From Weeksellaceae bacterium (GTDB lineage Bacteria; Bacteroidota; Bacteroidia; Flavobacteriales; Weeksellaceae): a stretch of 64,000 nt of DNA. Positions 23,425 to 32,252 of the stretch are shown here, piece after piece. The stretch covers positions 558,001 to 622,000 of the forward strand of contig JAIBEX010000009.1 in the NCBI GenBank assembly GCA_019459455.1, read 5' to 3'. The notes under the pieces were generated by a model. It worked only from the letters and a program-made list of their open reading frames with translations, was not told the DNA's origin and did no database searches. A program made the translations under genes and the position numbers. The number at the start of each line of letters is the position of its first letter. Within the stretch, counting starts at the first letter, position 1.

Positions 23425-24648
23425 ATGTATTCAGTAATCGATATAGAAAGTAACGGAGCAGGTTTCAGGAAGGAAAGCATCATTGAAATTGCTGTCTATA
23501 AATACGATGGTCACGAAATTGTGGACCAGTTTCTGTCCCTGGTCAACCCCGAGAGTGAAATCACCCCTTTTGTTCAGAAACTGACCAAAATAACTCCGAA
23601 AATGGTTAAAACCGCCCCCCGGTTTCACGAAATTGCCAAAAGGGTAGTCGAGATCACGGCCAACACCACCTTGGTAGGACACAATATTGAGTTCGATTAC
23701 CGCATGCTCCGGCAGGAGTTCAAACGCCTCGGTTATGATTACCATATTAATACACTGGATACCATACCTTTAGCTAAGAAACTGATTCCGGAGGCGGAAA
23801 GTTATTCGTTGGGAAAACTGGTAAAATCTCTCGGGATCCCGCTTTTGGATCATCACCGAGCTTCCGGCGACGCCAGGGCCACCCTTGACCTTTTTAAATT
23901 GTTGATTGTCAAGGATAAAGATTCGGAAATTATACAGCAGCATCACGAAGAAGTAAACGCAAAAACGTACTTGAATAAAATCCGGGACCTTACCCAGGAT
24001 TTACCGGCTGAACGCGGGATTATCTACCTCCAGAATGCAGAGGGAAAGATTATCTTCTCTGATTTTGTGGATGATTTGAGTAAGTTTTCCAAGAATGTCT
24101 TCAACTCTAAACTGAAGCGCTGGAACCAGATCCAGGAGGATGTTGAACAAATCCATTACGAACTCACCGGCAACGATGTCCTTGCGAAACTGATGATGAA
24201 GACAAAAGGGCTCCGAAAACGTGAAAGCCTCCCGTTTGGTCTTTTTCACCGGAACGGCAAATATGCGGTGGAAAAGATTACAACTCAGAAAGAGGTCAAA
24301 CCGCTGCTGAAATTCAAATCCTTCACTCAGGGACTGAAAGCAGTAAGCTTCATTAAAACCCAGGGACAGTTTGAAGATGTAAAGGAACTTATAAAACAGG
24401 TTTCCATGAAGAACCGGAATGAACTGTGGCTTTCTGAAGGCCGGACCCTGGGCGAAAAGTCGTTTATGGTAATTGAAAACGGCAGGCTCAATGCTTATGG
24501 GTTTTACGAACTGCACACGCAGATCCAGACCTGGAAGAAGATATCCAAACTTAAAATGGACCTCCCTGGCTCCACGCAGGATATGCAGAATGACCTTCAG
24601 CTGGCCCTTCTACGCGGCGATTACGAAATTCAGGCATTGCCAAAGTAA
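23425..24648 (+). CDS. DEDDh exonuclease fused to a degenerate GIY-YIG-like domain
   Basis: A 407-residue protein. Residues 1-~170 are a DnaQ-type 3'-5' exonuclease with VIDIESNG, GHNIEFDYRMLR and the HHRASGDARAT motif, so the DEDDh residues are intact. Residues ~195-290 align in pattern with UvrC/Cho-type GIY-YIG nucleases (RGIIYLQNAEGKIIFSDFVD, then IHYELTGNDVLAKLM), but the Tyr pair, Arg and Glu of the active site are not all kept. The start is the ATG at 23425; the longer frame from 23350 overlaps the HerA-like gene. Fusions of this kind with active nuclease are known in other phyla; this copy may keep only DNA binding. Confidence 0.75.
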   Translation: MYSVIDIESNGAGFRKESIIEIAVYKYDGHEIVDQFLSLVNPESEITPFVQKLTKITPKMVKTAPRFHEIAKRVVEITANTTLVGHNIEFDYRMLRQEFKRLGYDYHINTLDTIPLAKKLIPEAESYSLGKLVKSLGIPLLDHHRASGDARATLDLFKLLIVKDKDSEIIQQHHEEVNAKTYLNKIRDLTQDLPAERGIIYLQNAEGKIIFSDFVDDLSKFSKNVFNSKLKRWNQIQEDVEQIHYELTGNDVLAKLMMKTKGLRKRESLPFGLFHRNGKYAVEKITTQKEVKPLLKFKSFTQGLKAVSFIKTQGQFEDVKELIKQVSMKNRNELWLSEGRTLGEKSFMVIENGRLNAYGFYELHTQIQTWKKISKLKMDLPGSTQDMQNDLQLALLRGDYEIQALPK

Positions 24649-24664
24649 ATTCTCTGTAAATTTC

Positions 24665-24672
24665 TACATTTG
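24665..24672 (+). promoter_or_regulatory. -7 promoter element of lysA
   Basis: TACATTTG, about 108 nt upstream of the lysA ATG. The resulting leader holds a small hairpin (ATTTGG-AAA-CCAAAT, 24705-24719) that resembles no riboswitch I know. Confidence 0.5.
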
Positions 24673-24780
24673 CAACTTCAAATGTTAAGGTGTTGTACAG
24701 GTTCATTTGGAAACCAAATTAAATTGCCTCTTTGGACATTCAGCATTTCAAAAATATATTCTTTCCAAAAAAATTAGAGA

Positions 24781-25980
24781 ATGACCAACAAAGATTTATT
24801 GAAAATAGCCGACCAGTTCGGTACTCCGGTTTATGTTTATGATGCGGAAAGCATTAAAATCCAGTACGAAAAACTGACTTCATCCTTTGCAAAACATACC
24901 CGGTTTTTCTATGCTGCAAAGGCACTTACCAATATCAATATCCTGAAATATGTAAAAGGTTTGGGTGCAAGTCTGGACTGTGTATCCATAAACGAAGTAA
25001 AATTAGGGCTGCAGGCCGGATTCACGCATGACAAGATCCTTTTTACCCCAAATTGTGTGGATTTAAAGGAGATTGAAGATGCCATGGAGCTAAAAGTTCA
25101 CATCAACATTGACAATATTTCCATTCTGGAACAGTTTGGAAACAAGTATGGGGGATCCTATCCGATATTTGTCAGGATAAATCCGCACATCTATGCCGGC
25201 GGAAACCACAAGATTTCAACCGGGCATATCGACTCTAAATTTGGTATTTCCATTCATCAGCTCCGACACATCGAACGGGTGATGAAATCGACCAACCTGC
25301 TCGTGGAAGGTCTTCACATGCATACCGGCAGCGAGATTAAAGATCCCGATGTGTTTCTGCAGGGACTCGAAATCATGTTTGAACTCGCGGAACATTTCCC
25401 GAACCTGAAATATCTTGATATGGGTAGCGGATTTAAAATCCCCTATCAGGACGGTGATCTTGAAACCGATGTTAAAACCCTCGGCAGGAAGGTGGAAAAA
25501 GCGCTGTCGGAATATCAGAAGGTGACCGGTAAGAAATTTCAGCTTTGGTTTGAGCCCGGAAAATTCTTAGTCGGAAAGAGCGGGCATTTTCTGGTCAAGT
25601 CAAACGTCATCAAACAGACCACTGCGACCGTCTTTGTAGGAATTAATTCTGGTTTTAACCATCTGATACGCCCCATGTTTTACGATTCATACCATACGAT
25701 AGAAAACCTTTCGAATCCCAAGGGTGCTGAAAGGATTTATACCGTGGTGGGAAATATCTGTGAGACCGATACTTTTGCCTGGGACCGGAAATTGACCGAG
25801 GTGCGCGAAGGAGACATCCTCGTATTCAGAAACGCAGGCGCCTACGGTTTTGAGATGAGTTCCAACTTCAATTCACGACTGAAGCCTGCGGAAGTGCTGT
25901 TTCTGGACGGCAAGGCACATCTGATCAGAAAACGGGATGAATTCGCGGATCTGCTCAGGAATCAAATTGAAATTCTTTAA
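24781..25980 (+). CDS. lysA: Diaminopimelate decarboxylase
   Basis: A 399-residue fold-type III PLP enzyme that makes lysine from meso-diaminopimelate. The PLP lysine is K47 in FFYAAKALTN. Other motifs: ASLDCVSINE, EGLHMHTGSEI, LDMGSGFKIPY, FEPGKFLVG and GNICETDTFAW, all matching LysA. Its length is typical. The gene immediately downstream (TonB-C-like protein, 10 nt away) is likely on the same transcript, which is odd because that product is secreted and unrelated to lysine. Confidence 0.95.
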   Translation: MTNKDLLKIADQFGTPVYVYDAESIKIQYEKLTSSFAKHTRFFYAAKALTNINILKYVKGLGASLDCVSINEVKLGLQAGFTHDKILFTPNCVDLKEIEDAMELKVHINIDNISILEQFGNKYGGSYPIFVRINPHIYAGGNHKISTGHIDSKFGISIHQLRHIERVMKSTNLLVEGLHMHTGSEIKDPDVFLQGLEIMFELAEHFPNLKYLDMGSGFKIPYQDGDLETDVKTLGRKVEKALSEYQKVTGKKFQLWFEPGKFLVGKSGHFLVKSNVIKQTTATVFVGINSGFNHLIRPMFYDSYHTIENLSNPKGAERIYTVVGNICETDTFAWDRKLTEVREGDILVFRNAGAYGFEMSSNFNSRLKPAEVLFLDGKAHLIRKRDEFADLLRNQIEIL

Positions 25981-25990
25981 ACAGGTACTG

Positions 25991-26401
25991 ATGAAAAATA
26001 TTTTCCTTTTACTCCTGCTGAGTTTTGGCCTGGCGGCTGGCCAAACCACCACGACCGATGAGCATCCACGGATTATCTACACGCAGCCAGCTCAGTTTCC
26101 CGGTGGGGATGAGGCTTTTCTGGCCGAATTTCATAAAATGGTAAGAGGATACATCGACATGAACCAATACGCTGCCAACGGGGTCTTTAATTTTATATTT
26201 GATATTGATGTAAAAGGTAAAATCACGAATCTTCAGATTTTACCAAAGGTAAAGAACAGCGAAATGTTCATCGAGGATATGATGTTTGCAGTTAAACGGA
26301 TTAAACCGAAATGGACACCGGCGCTACGGGATGGAAACCCCGTTAAATCTACACATGTTTTAAAAGTCACTTTCACGTCAGACCATTTTGACCATGATTA
26401 A
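25991..26401 (+). CDS. Secreted TonB-C-like protein 1
   Basis: A 136-residue protein with a signal peptide (MKNIFLLLLLSFGLAAGQ) and one domain resembling the C-terminal domain of TonB-type proteins in Bacteroidetes: QFPGGDEAFLAEF, then FDIDVKGKITNLQILP and RIKPKWTPALRDGNPVKS. There is no membrane anchor or proline-rich linker, so it cannot transduce energy like TonB; it should be free in the periplasm. The start at 25991 is chosen because it begins the signal peptide; the frame opens earlier inside lysA. First of four paralogs in tandem. Confidence 0.75.
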   Translation: MKNIFLLLLLSFGLAAGQTTTTDEHPRIIYTQPAQFPGGDEAFLAEFHKMVRGYIDMNQYAANGVFNFIFDIDVKGKITNLQILPKVKNSEMFIEDMMFAVKRIKPKWTPALRDGNPVKSTHVLKVTFTSDHFDHD

Positions 26402-26459
26402 TACACTTTCGTTTTCCTGAAATTTAAAAAAGCGTTAACTTTAATCAAAATTAGAAGAA

Positions 26460-26942
26460 ATGAAAAATCTGGTTCTTATTTTAACATTTGTATTTGGCTT
26501 CTTGCCCGCCCAGACCCTGATTGAAGACAGTGAGATTTCGGAAAACGCAGAAGAGTTTGGAAGAATTGCTGTTGCCTACGACCTGGATAATCCTACTGAA
26601 TTTTATAGGCTGAAGTGCGAGAATCCCTCCTATGCTCAGTTTTCGGGTGGGGAAAGCGCATTTAAAGAAAGTCTTTTCAAAAACATGAAAAGTTACCTGG
26701 ATACGGGAATATATTCCGTTAATGGAACTTTTGAAGTCCATCTCTTCATCAGTAAAACGGGAGAACTGCAGCGTTTTCTGCTTAAACCCGAGGTCCCGAA
26801 CAGCAACCTGCTGTACAGAGACCTGGAGCTTGCCTTGCGTAAAATGAATCCTAAATGGACTCCGGGCTCCTGCAACGGCACTCCTGTCGATTCTAAATTG
26901 CGGCAGAAGGTGAATTTCCGCACAGATAGTTTTGATATTTAG
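26460..26942 (+). CDS. Secreted TonB-C-like protein 2
   Basis: A 160-residue protein with signal peptide MKNLVLILTFVFGFLPAQ and one TonB-C-like domain: QFSGGESAFKESLF, FISKTGELQRFLLKP and MNPKWTPGSCNGTPVDS. Two Cys (in LKCENP and GSCNGT) could form a periplasmic disulfide. It resembles protein 1 most closely. A 232-nt spacer without a clear gene separates it from the next paralog. Confidence 0.72.
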   Translation: MKNLVLILTFVFGFLPAQTLIEDSEISENAEEFGRIAVAYDLDNPTEFYRLKCENPSYAQFSGGESAFKESLFKNMKSYLDTGIYSVNGTFEVHLFISKTGELQRFLLKPEVPNSNLLYRDLELALRKMNPKWTPGSCNGTPVDSKLRQKVNFRTDSFDI

Positions 26943-27174
26943 AACTCATTTAAAGATTAGATTTCAACTTTTTATCGAGCTTCAGTGTAAAGCGTAACAT
27001 TCGATTGGTTCCTACTGATTCCTATGGATCCTAAGAAGAAAAACTTCCGGACTCGCGGCAATTTTAAATTCCATTAGGACAATTACCAGATGTTCCGCAA
27101 CATGCAATCGCCTGCTTGTCCGTAATAATACCCTTCCCCCTCAAATTATAAATAAAAATACTATCAACTTTCTA
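26943..27174. other. 232-bp spacer inside the TonB-C-like cluster
   Basis: No supported gene. On the minus strand a 26-codon frame from TTG (27144 to 27064) ends in a Cys-rich tail (QAIACCGTSGNCPNGI). It has no ATG and no leader, so it is recorded only as a possible relic. Confidence 0.3.
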
Positions 27175-27903
27175 ATGATTAAGTTTTACATTCTTTTAAT
27201 GATGTCTCTTTTTTGCAGTGCAACAGCACAGAAGCAGCCGGTAATCCATGAAACGTATCCTCCAGGACAGGAGTTCTATCAGGGCGGCAGGCAGCAGCTG
27301 TATCAGGACATTAATCAGGTCTTAATGGATAATAATTTTGCCAGATGCGACGATCACGACCAGATCTATACGGCCTCAGTGCTGGTACGGGAAAATTCGC
27401 GTGTGAGTTTTGTAAAGGATTTTGACAGTGCAAACATTGCGAAAAACAGATGTGCATACGATCTTTTCCGTAAGGTTCTGCCGCAGCTGAAACGATGGAC
27501 ATCTGCCGGCGTAGGTGGGAAACCGGCAAATGCAATAGCACAGGTCCGCTTTGTTCCGGCAAAATTGTTTGAAGGGTATGAAGCGGGATATTCCGGAGAT
27601 GAGGTATCTTCGATTGCTGAGTTTCCGGGTGGAATAAGTGCGTTCAGAACAGAGTTTATTAAACATTTTAATATAAACGCTGTTGATTCAGAAACAAGTT
27701 CGGTGAGAATTGAGCTTACTTTTGTTGTAAATGAAAAGGGTGAGATGGAAGATGTTCAAATATCTGGAGAAAACAACTGGGATATGGCCGTGGAGGCAGT
27801 CCGTGCCGTAAGCCAGATAAAGACCCGGTGGACACCGGCTATTGCTTATGGTTTGCCTGTAAAGTACCGGATGCGGATGCCACTGGGGATGAATTTTGAA
27901 TAA
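27175..27903 (+). CDS. Secreted TonB-C-like protein 3 (two domains)
   Basis: A 242-residue protein with a signal peptide ending in CSATAQ. Two TonB-C-like domains lie in a row: residues ~30-130 (YPPGQEFYQGGRQQLYQ ... LKRWTSAGVGGKPANA) and ~147-240 (AEFPGGISAFRTEF ... TRWTPAIAYGLPVKY). The first has lost much of the motif. A Cys pair (ARCDDH and KNRCAYD) is shared with protein 4, which suggests a conserved disulfide. It is a recent duplicate of protein 4: both begin [IS]KF..xLMM and share PVI.E.YP.GQ. Confidence 0.72.
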   Translation: MIKFYILLMMSLFCSATAQKQPVIHETYPPGQEFYQGGRQQLYQDINQVLMDNNFARCDDHDQIYTASVLVRENSRVSFVKDFDSANIAKNRCAYDLFRKVLPQLKRWTSAGVGGKPANAIAQVRFVPAKLFEGYEAGYSGDEVSSIAEFPGGISAFRTEFIKHFNINAVDSETSSVRIELTFVVNEKGEMEDVQISGENNWDMAVEAVRAVSQIKTRWTPAIAYGLPVKYRMRMPLGMNFE

Positions 27904-28058
27904 ATGGTAATTACATCCGGTCTGCTTACTCACTAAGGTCCGGAACTGAAAATTTATTGCATTCCAGGATTCTGTTATTTCTCTGAATATCTTATCTTCG
28001 CCTCCTAAAAACTATTGATTGTTTCAATTTAAAATCTTTCCGGCTAAATGATTATCCC

Positions 28059-28841
28059 ATGAGTAAGTTTTCTATTTTCTTAATGATGTTAATCTTTTGC
28101 GACGTAGCTGCGCAGGATAAACCCGTAATTTACGAAGCATATCCTGCCGGGCAGGATAATTATGTGGGAAAAAAAATCGGGTTGTACCAGGATATTAAAA
28201 ATGCAGCAACTAAACTGCAATTGCAGCCATGTGATAGAAAGGAGATCTATACCGCTACTGTGCTCGTTGAACCTACAGGCAAGATAAAATTTGTGAAGGA
28301 TGTTGACAGTGTGTACATCCGCAACAATAAATGCGCATACGACTTCAGTAAAAAATTACTGCCTTATCTTAATGGCTGGATTCCTGCCAAAGTGAATAAT
28401 CAACCAGTGCCGGCTTTAACAACCTTCGAAGTACATCCATTTATTATCCATCACAGTAAGGAAGATGTATCCCAAAACCTCTATAAAGAACCGCAGTTTT
28501 CAAAGGGAATTAACGAATTCCGAATGCTGATGGGCGACACTTTTATGAGACTCATTAAGAATAATAAAGATGCTAGAATGGTGATGACTTTTGTGGTAAA
28601 TGAAGATGGCACTATGGAGGATATCGCATTTAACGGATCTTTTGATGAGAAGGTACTTGCAGCAGCAAAATATGAAACCGAAAAACTGAACAGAAAGAAA
28701 ATGTGGAAGCCGGCAACCTTTAACGGCATTCCAATCCGACATCGTTTTAACATGCCCATTAGGCAGGAATTCAGTTTTGAATTGGAGCGTAGCAATCTGG
28801 AGGAGCAGTCTCCCCATTACAAACAGGGAAAATCTTTTTAG
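28059..28841 (+). CDS. Secreted TonB-C-like protein 4 (two domains)
   Basis: A 260-residue protein, closest to protein 3. Signal peptide ends near DVAAQ. The first degenerate domain (residues ~25-130) keeps the Cys pair (QPCDRK and NNKCAYD); the second (~148-245) contains FVVNEDGTMEDIAFNGS and MWKPATFNGIPIRHR. A hydrophilic tail of ~20 residues is unique to it. As with its neighbours no anchor or transport motif is visible, so function is unknown. miaB follows 106 nt later from its own promoter. Confidence 0.72.
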   Translation: MSKFSIFLMMLIFCDVAAQDKPVIYEAYPAGQDNYVGKKIGLYQDIKNAATKLQLQPCDRKEIYTATVLVEPTGKIKFVKDVDSVYIRNNKCAYDFSKKLLPYLNGWIPAKVNNQPVPALTTFEVHPFIIHHSKEDVSQNLYKEPQFSKGINEFRMLMGDTFMRLIKNNKDARMVMTFVVNEDGTMEDIAFNGSFDEKVLAAAKYETEKLNRKKMWKPATFNGIPIRHRFNMPIRQEFSFELERSNLEEQSPHYKQGKSF

Positions 28842-28877
28842 GCAAAACATATCCTGCCATTCTGTCACGATAATTCT

Positions 28878-28885
28878 TATCTTTG
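28878..28885 (+). promoter_or_regulatory. -7 promoter element of miaB
   Basis: TATCTTTG, 63 nt upstream of the GTG start at 28948. Confidence 0.5.
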
Positions 28886-28947
28886 CACTTTAATTTGTCT
28901 GAGAATTCAGACCGGACTCTGATTCCCAGCATCTAACATTGATTATA

Positions 28948-30381
28948 GTGCAGGAAAAATATATAGACGAAAACAAACAGGGCGAGGCCTTTGCCATCGC
29001 CGAAAAGCCCACCAATTCCAAGAAACTCTTTTTGGAAAGCTATGGTTGCCAGATGAATTTCTCCGATTCAGAAATTGTAGCTTCTATCCTGAACGAACAG
29101 GGGTATAATACGACGCTGAACCAGGAGGAAGCCGATTTAATTCTGCTGAATACCTGTTCCATACGCGAAAAAGCGGAACAGACCGTCAGGATGCGTCTGT
29201 CCCAGTTCAAAAGCCTGAAAAAAGCAAAACCCAATTTAACCGTTGGAGTCCTGGGCTGCATGGCCGAACGGCTAAAAACCAAATTTCTGGAAGAAGAACA
29301 GCTGGTTGATCTCGTTGTAGGCCCGGATGCCTATAGGGACCTCCCGAATCTGCTGAAGGAAACCGACGGTGGCCGGGATGCCATCAACGTAATCCTCTCC
29401 AAGGAAGAAACATATGCCGATATCAATCCGGTGCGGCTGGGCGGAAATGGGGCTACCGCTTTTGTTACCATAACAAGAGGCTGCGACAACATGTGTACGT
29501 TCTGCGTGGTGCCGTTTACCCGCGGCCGGGAAAGGAGCCGGGATCCGCATTCCATAATTGAAGAATGTATAGGATTGTGGGATAGCGGTTATAGGGAAAT
29601 CACCCTCCTGGGACAGAACGTAGATTCTTATCTTTGGTATGGTGGCGGTCCGAAAAAAGATTTTAAAAGTGCTTCTGAAATGCAGAAACTTACTGCGGTG
29701 AGTTTTTCGCAACTTCTCGATATGGTGGCGGTTGCAGTTCCTGAAATGCGCATCCGTTTCTCCACCTCCAACCCTCATGACATGACCATGGATGTGTTTG
29801 AAGTGATGGCCAGACACCATAACATCTGCAAATATGTTCATCTTCCTGTTCAAAGCGGTAGCAACAGGATTCTGGAGAAAATGAACAGACAGCATACCCG
29901 TGAAGAATATTTGAATCTGATCAGGAATGCAAGACAGATCGTTCCCGATATTTCTTTCTCTCAGGATATGATCATCGGCTTCTGTGGTGAAAGTGAAGAG
30001 GATCACCAGCTTACTTTGTCACTGATGAAGGAAGTGGAGTACGATTACGGTTATATGTTCGCCTATTCCGAAAGACCAGGGACTCCCGCCCACAAAAAGA
30101 TGGAGGACGATGTTCCGGCTGAAGTCAAGCAGAGACGGTTAACCGAAGTGATTGCGCTTCAGGGTGCGCTGTCCCGCAAACGGATGGAAGGTTATGTGGG
30201 GAGAACCCATGAAGTCCTTATTGAGGGAACCTCCAAAAAGAACGAAAATCAGTGGAAAGGCCGGAATTCCCAGAATGCGGTCTGTGTTTTCGATAAGCAG
30301 GAAGGGCAGAAATTAGGCGACATTGTGACTGTTTTTGTATATGGAAACACGCAGGGAACACTTTTGGGGACAGCAGAATAG
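28948..30381 (+). CDS. miaB: tRNA-2-methylthio-N6-dimethylallyladenosine synthase
   Basis: A 477-residue methylthiotransferase that adds a methylthio group to i6A37 of tRNAs reading UNN codons. The N-terminal UPF0004 domain holds the second cluster ligands (SYGCQMN, NTCSIR, GCMAERL), the radical SAM motif is in RGCDNMCTFC, and a TRAM domain ends the protein. The start is taken as GTG at 28948 (MQEKYIDEN...), the form common in related genomes; a TTG at 28939 would add three residues. The gene lies directly upstream of the sigma-54 activator and lptE, a gene order common in flavobacteria. Confidence 0.95.
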   Translation: MQEKYIDENKQGEAFAIAEKPTNSKKLFLESYGCQMNFSDSEIVASILNEQGYNTTLNQEEADLILLNTCSIREKAEQTVRMRLSQFKSLKKAKPNLTVGVLGCMAERLKTKFLEEEQLVDLVVGPDAYRDLPNLLKETDGGRDAINVILSKEETYADINPVRLGGNGATAFVTITRGCDNMCTFCVVPFTRGRERSRDPHSIIEECIGLWDSGYREITLLGQNVDSYLWYGGGPKKDFKSASEMQKLTAVSFSQLLDMVAVAVPEMRIRFSTSNPHDMTMDVFEVMARHHNICKYVHLPVQSGSNRILEKMNRQHTREEYLNLIRNARQIVPDISFSQDMIIGFCGESEEDHQLTLSLMKEVEYDYGYMFAYSERPGTPAHKKMEDDVPAEVKQRRLTEVIALQGALSRKRMEGYVGRTHEVLIEGTSKKNENQWKGRNSQNAVCVFDKQEGQKLGDIVTVFVYGNTQGTLLGTAE

Positions 30382-30435
30382 GTTTGTTTAAAAACTTTTA
30401 AGCTTCAGACCCTTCACTAAAATTCATTTTTAAAC

Positions 30436-31716
30436 ATGACAGACCTACAATCCATAAAGACCCGCTTCGGAATCATCGGTAATTATCCTGCGCTGCACCG
30501 GGCACTGGAGAAAGCAATTCAGGTGGCGCCCACCGACATTTCTGTTTTGGTGATGGGTGAATCCGGCGTTGGAAAGGAATTTATTCCCAAGATCATACAC
30601 GGGGAATCCCGGCGGAAGCACCAGCCTTATATTGTCGTAAACTGTGGTGCAATACCTGAAGGAACCATCGATTCAGAACTTTTCGGTCACGAAAAGGGAG
30701 CTTTCACAGGTGCCACGGCGACGCGTAAGGGGTATTTTGAGGTTGCAGACGGAGGTACCATATTCCTGGACGAAGTTGGTGAACTTCCCTTACAGACCCA
30801 GGTTCGTCTTCTCCGCGTACTGGAAAGCGGTGAATTCATGAAAGTGGGATCGTCACAGATCCAGAAGACCAATGTGAGAATTGTGGCGGCGACCAATGTC
30901 AATATGCTCAAAGCTATTGATGACGGAAGGTTCCGTGAAGATTTATATTACCGTCTGAACACCGTTCAGATTGATATGCCGCCTCTGCGCGAACGAAGAG
31001 GAGATGTGCATTTGCTTTTCAGGAAATTTGCCATCGACTTTGCGGAAAAATACAGGATGCCAGAACTCGTTTTGACGGAAGATGCAGTTAATTACCTGGA
31101 AAATTATGCTTTTCCGGGAAATATCCGCCAGTTGCGGAATCTGGTGGAGCAAATGACTGTTGTGGAACAGAACAGAACGGTGAATTCAACAAAACTTGCA
31201 GAGTACATTCCAATGAATGCCAATCTTCCAGCAGTGGTGCAGAAAACAGGACCGGGTTCCATTTCCAGCTCAGAGTTCAACTCCGAAAGGGAAATCATGT
31301 ATAAGATCCTGTTCGACATGCGCAGTGACCTGAATGATTTGAAATCCCTGACTTCGGAACTCATTAAAAACAGAGGAAACGATGACCTGAGCAGTCAGGA
31401 AAAGAACCTGATCAACCGCGTTTTTACACCCGAACCCCAGACACAGAACCAGAATTCTCTCCTTTATTTTGAGAACAGCGCCCAGAATCAGACACATCAT
31501 CCTACGATGTATTCAGGCTCAAACGACGAATATGACGATGTGGAAGATATTGAAATTGAGGAAACTAATTCACTGTCGCTGCAGAACAACGAAAGAGAAC
31601 TTATTGTGAAAGCACTGGAGAAACACAAAGGGCGGCGCAATAAGGCGGCGGATGAACTGGGCATTTCCCAGCGGACGCTTTACCGTAAAATCAAACAGTA
31701 CAACCTTGAAGATTAA
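30436..31716 (+). CDS. Sigma-54-dependent transcriptional activator without receiver domain
   Basis: A 426-residue protein. The AAA+ domain (residues ~10-240) has Walker A GESGVGKE (41-48), the sigma-54 contact loop GAFTGA (88-93), Walker B TIFLDEVGEL and the arginine region RLNTVQIDMPPLRERRGD. A Gln/Asn/Glu-rich linker follows, then a Fis-type helix-turn-helix at the C-terminus (RRNKAADELGISQRTLYRKI). There is no N-terminal sensor or receiver, so activity must be set by level or a partner protein. It precedes lptE by 1 nt and probably shares its transcript, a hint that it affects the envelope. Confidence 0.92.
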   Translation: MTDLQSIKTRFGIIGNYPALHRALEKAIQVAPTDISVLVMGESGVGKEFIPKIIHGESRRKHQPYIVVNCGAIPEGTIDSELFGHEKGAFTGATATRKGYFEVADGGTIFLDEVGELPLQTQVRLLRVLESGEFMKVGSSQIQKTNVRIVAATNVNMLKAIDDGRFREDLYYRLNTVQIDMPPLRERRGDVHLLFRKFAIDFAEKYRMPELVLTEDAVNYLENYAFPGNIRQLRNLVEQMTVVEQNRTVNSTKLAEYIPMNANLPAVVQKTGPGSISSSEFNSEREIMYKILFDMRSDLNDLKSLTSELIKNRGNDDLSSQEKNLINRVFTPEPQTQNQNSLLYFENSAQNQTHHPTMYSGSNDEYDDVEDIEIEETNSLSLQNNERELIVKALEKHKGRRNKAADELGISQRTLYRKIKQYNLED

Positions 31717-31717
31717 A

Positions 31718-32251
31718 ATGGATATAGATAAGAAAATTGCCGGCATCATTGGAGTTTTTCTGCTTTTTACAGGAGTTCTCCAGTCCTGCTACACATTTAC
31801 AGGTTCTTCCTTAAGTCCCGAAATCAAGACGGTGCAAATCAATGAATTCATTAATAATGCACCTCTGGTGAATCCTACGCTTGCACAACAGTTTTCTACG
31901 GATATCCAGAACCGTTTTCTCCAAAGGACGACGCTTAAAGGAACGAAGGAAAATCCGGATATGCTGATAGAAGGTGAAATCACGGACTACAGCATTTCAC
32001 CGACAACGATCTCGTCCAATGTGAATGCACCCGGTGGTAATATTCAGGCGGCACAGAACAAACTGACGATTTCTGTAAAAGTGCATTACGAAAACAAAAT
32101 AGAACCGGACAAAAGCTTCGACCGTATTTTTTCGGATGAAGCAGTGTTCAGCAGTGACCTCGATATCAATGCAATTGAAGCCTCGCAGGTTAAGCTGGTG
32201 AATGAAAGGATTATAAATAAGATTTTTAATGATATTGTAGCCAACTGGTAA
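31718..32251 (+). CDS. lptE: LptE family LPS-assembly lipoprotein
   Basis: A 177-residue lipoprotein: signal with GVLQSC (lipobox Cys at about residue 25), then YTFTGSSLSPEIKTVQI and VNPTLAQQFSTDIQNRF, the Bacteroidetes LptE pattern. In the Lpt system LptE plugs the LptD barrel that places lipopolysaccharide in the outer leaflet. The ATG at 31718 is used because the frame's earlier start lies inside the activator gene. One base separates it from that gene and one base from the TPR protein downstream. Confidence 0.9.
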   Translation: MDIDKKIAGIIGVFLLFTGVLQSCYTFTGSSLSPEIKTVQINEFINNAPLVNPTLAQQFSTDIQNRFLQRTTLKGTKENPDMLIEGEITDYSISPTTISSNVNAPGGNIQAAQNKLTISVKVHYENKIEPDKSFDRIFSDEAVFSSDLDINAIEASQVKLVNERIINKIFNDIVANW

Positions 32252-32252
32252 T

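Noticed and set aside
24705-24719. Lysine riboswitch in the lysA leader
   Set aside because: Only a 6-bp hairpin is visible; the leader is too short and simple for the lysine aptamer.
29272-30006. A 244-codon frame on the minus strand
   Set aside because: Antisense to the conserved core of miaB; no family features.
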